A DNA stretch of 64,000 nt from Gluconobacter potus. GTDB taxonomy: Bacteria > Pseudomonadota > Alphaproteobacteria > Acetobacterales > Acetobacteraceae. The position numbers were made by a program, and so were the translations under genes. The DNA is taken from NCBI RefSeq assembly GCF_015244705.1, contig NZ_JABCQF010000009.1, positions 1 through 64,000 on the forward strand, read 5' to 3'. Each line of letters starts with the position of its first letter. Positions within the stretch are counted from its first letter, which is position 1. Positions 62,968 to 64,000 of this stretch are shown here, piece after piece. The notes beneath the pieces are model-generated. The model was not told the DNA's origin and ran no database searches. It saw nothing but the letters and a program-made list of their open reading frames with translations.

Positions 62968-64000
62968 CAAGATTGAGATATTAACGATTATTACTGCGTA
63001 AAATTATTATCTATTAAAAATATCTCGTCTATAGTAAGTAGATTATATTGTATGTTTTTAAAATCAAAAACTTATAAGGTGAGCTGTTGGTAATACCGGC
63101 TCAAAAGTTTTGAGATGCATGACTGTGCATGTCGGTGACGCCATAGCACAAAAAAAGCGACTTCCCTTTTATTGCTGATGGTGCAAGGTGAAATTGATGT
63201 TCCTTGCGCCAGCCCATTCGGCACAGCCATGCATCCCGCAAGAGTTGGCAAACTTTCAACGCCTTCGCTCGCAAGGCGGGCCACTATTTTGATGAAGTAA
63301 TCCGCGGAGGCTGCCCTTTCTGGATCATCGCATTGTCTAGACAAGGGACTGTCGTATGACGACCATGAAGATGGTTCTCGGCATCTTGTCTGTCGTGCCC
63401 ACCGGGGCTGCCAGTCCTGCGCCCGCGATCGCGTTGTCCTCGGTAATCAAACTTTGATACGCTGGACGATCGCTGACAGCTTGCGCGAGAGCAATGTTAA
63501 TATGGCCTACCCTGTGGCAACACAGCTTCTCGGTCTGGCGGATGTCAACCAGTTGCCTGCGTCCATGAAAGAAATCGGACATGTCACACTGGTCGGCCTG
63601 ACTTGCGGCATGACAGGCGAGGCCCTCGCGCATCATCAACAAACAAGGGGGCGTGACACCATGCGGAGTTAGTTGGTGGCTAGCACCAGTGTTTGGGGCG
63701 GCTGAGATGAAGTTCCCCGCCCGTTGTCTCGGTTCTCGGCGTCTATGGTCGTACACTATGAATTTCATAAAGTTGGCGAGATGTAACGAGGTCGTAATCA
63801 TGCATGGGTGCCAGTGCGTTGAAGCTATTCTACCATCGAAAAAAAACATAGGTCGAAGCAGGTTAGGCCATGCCCTCAAGTGGCGCGCTGGGTTATTAAG
63901 TAATATTGGATCAATTTTCGCGTATTCATGCTCACGGACCTTGCTATTCTATTATAATATAATTCGCTTTACTAATAAAATGAGGAACGATTACGGAAAG
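62968..64000. other. Right end of window without supportable genes
   Basis: About 1 kb. The first 120 bp are AT-rich. Open frames at 63072-63344 (minus), 63337-63879 (minus) and 63454-63672 (plus) overlap one another and show no recognised family, so I do not call them. GC content is higher between about 63110 and 63700, which may be decayed coding sequence. Confidence 0.4.

Noticed and set aside
63072-63879. Two minus-strand frames and one overlapping plus-strand frame near the right end
   Set aside because: They overlap each other, have no ribosome binding site or family resemblance, and could be decayed sequence.

Overview
The window is most of an integrative and conjugative element (ICE) of an alphaproteobacterium, most likely an acetic acid bacterium (Acetobacteraceae). 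The alphaproteobacterial call rests on a LexA box of the GAAC-N7-GAAC type, a MucR/Ros regulator, an ImuA-ImuB-DnaE2 mutasome and a Trb-type conjugation operon. The family-level call comes from overall gene resemblance and is inference. The left end is fixed by an initiator tRNA-Met (35-111). Its 3' end is duplicated 60 bp away, next to a large serine recombinase that reads into the tRNA. No second boundary copy was seen before 64000, so the other end of the element is probably outside the window.

Layout. (1) 1-2000: tRNA-fMet, att repeats, serine recombinase and a small partner gene. (2) 2.4-4.4 kb: haem-oxygenase-like redox enzyme and a TetR regulator. (3) 4.5-17.7 kb: conjugation machinery: traG coupling protein, a small CopG-like gene, a MucR regulator, then trbB-C-D-E-J-L-F-G-I and a DUF2274 gene, nearly all overlapping or abutting. 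traG and trbB share an upstream repeat element, and the traG ribosome binding site sits in a perfect hairpin. (4) 17.7-29.1 kb: cargo: flavin-binding PNPOx-like protein, EamA transporter, frameshifted YedK/HMCES, UvrD-like helicase, a LexA-boxed imuA-imuB-dnaE2 cassette and a glutathione S-transferase. (5) 29.2-54.7 kb: maintenance and DNA processing: ParB-like protein, small plasmid-type genes, DUF932, an AbiE toxin-antitoxin pair with a membrane protein, HU, a giant methyltransferase/strawberry-notch helicase, a Toprim protein, DUF2493, two DUF736 paralogues, AlpA-like and RepA proteins, two DNA methyltransferase-like proteins, TraF peptidase, lytic transglycosylase, a candidate oriT and a VirD2-like relaxase. 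(6) 54.7-64 kb: AT-richer DNA of different composition: IclR, UDP-GlcNAc 2-epimerase, a cupin-like protein, a small monooxygenase, transposase wreckage with a palindromic insert, and LysR, MFS and flavin monooxygenase genes, then about 1 kb without a supportable gene.

How it works together (inference): the recombinase moves the element in and out of tRNA-fMet. The relaxase nicks oriT. TraG couples the DNA to the Trb channel, TraF matures the pilin and the transglycosylase opens peptidoglycan. RepA, ParB, HU, the helicase and Toprim proteins would maintain or process the circular form. The cargo offers damage-inducible mutagenesis, redox and drug-stress functions, and abortive-infection defence.

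The most unusual signals are three structurally alike, sequence-divergent nested hairpins upstream of DUF2493, DUF736 and a 48-residue gene, the hairpin over the traG start, and an operator-like palindrome shared by two distant cargo genes.
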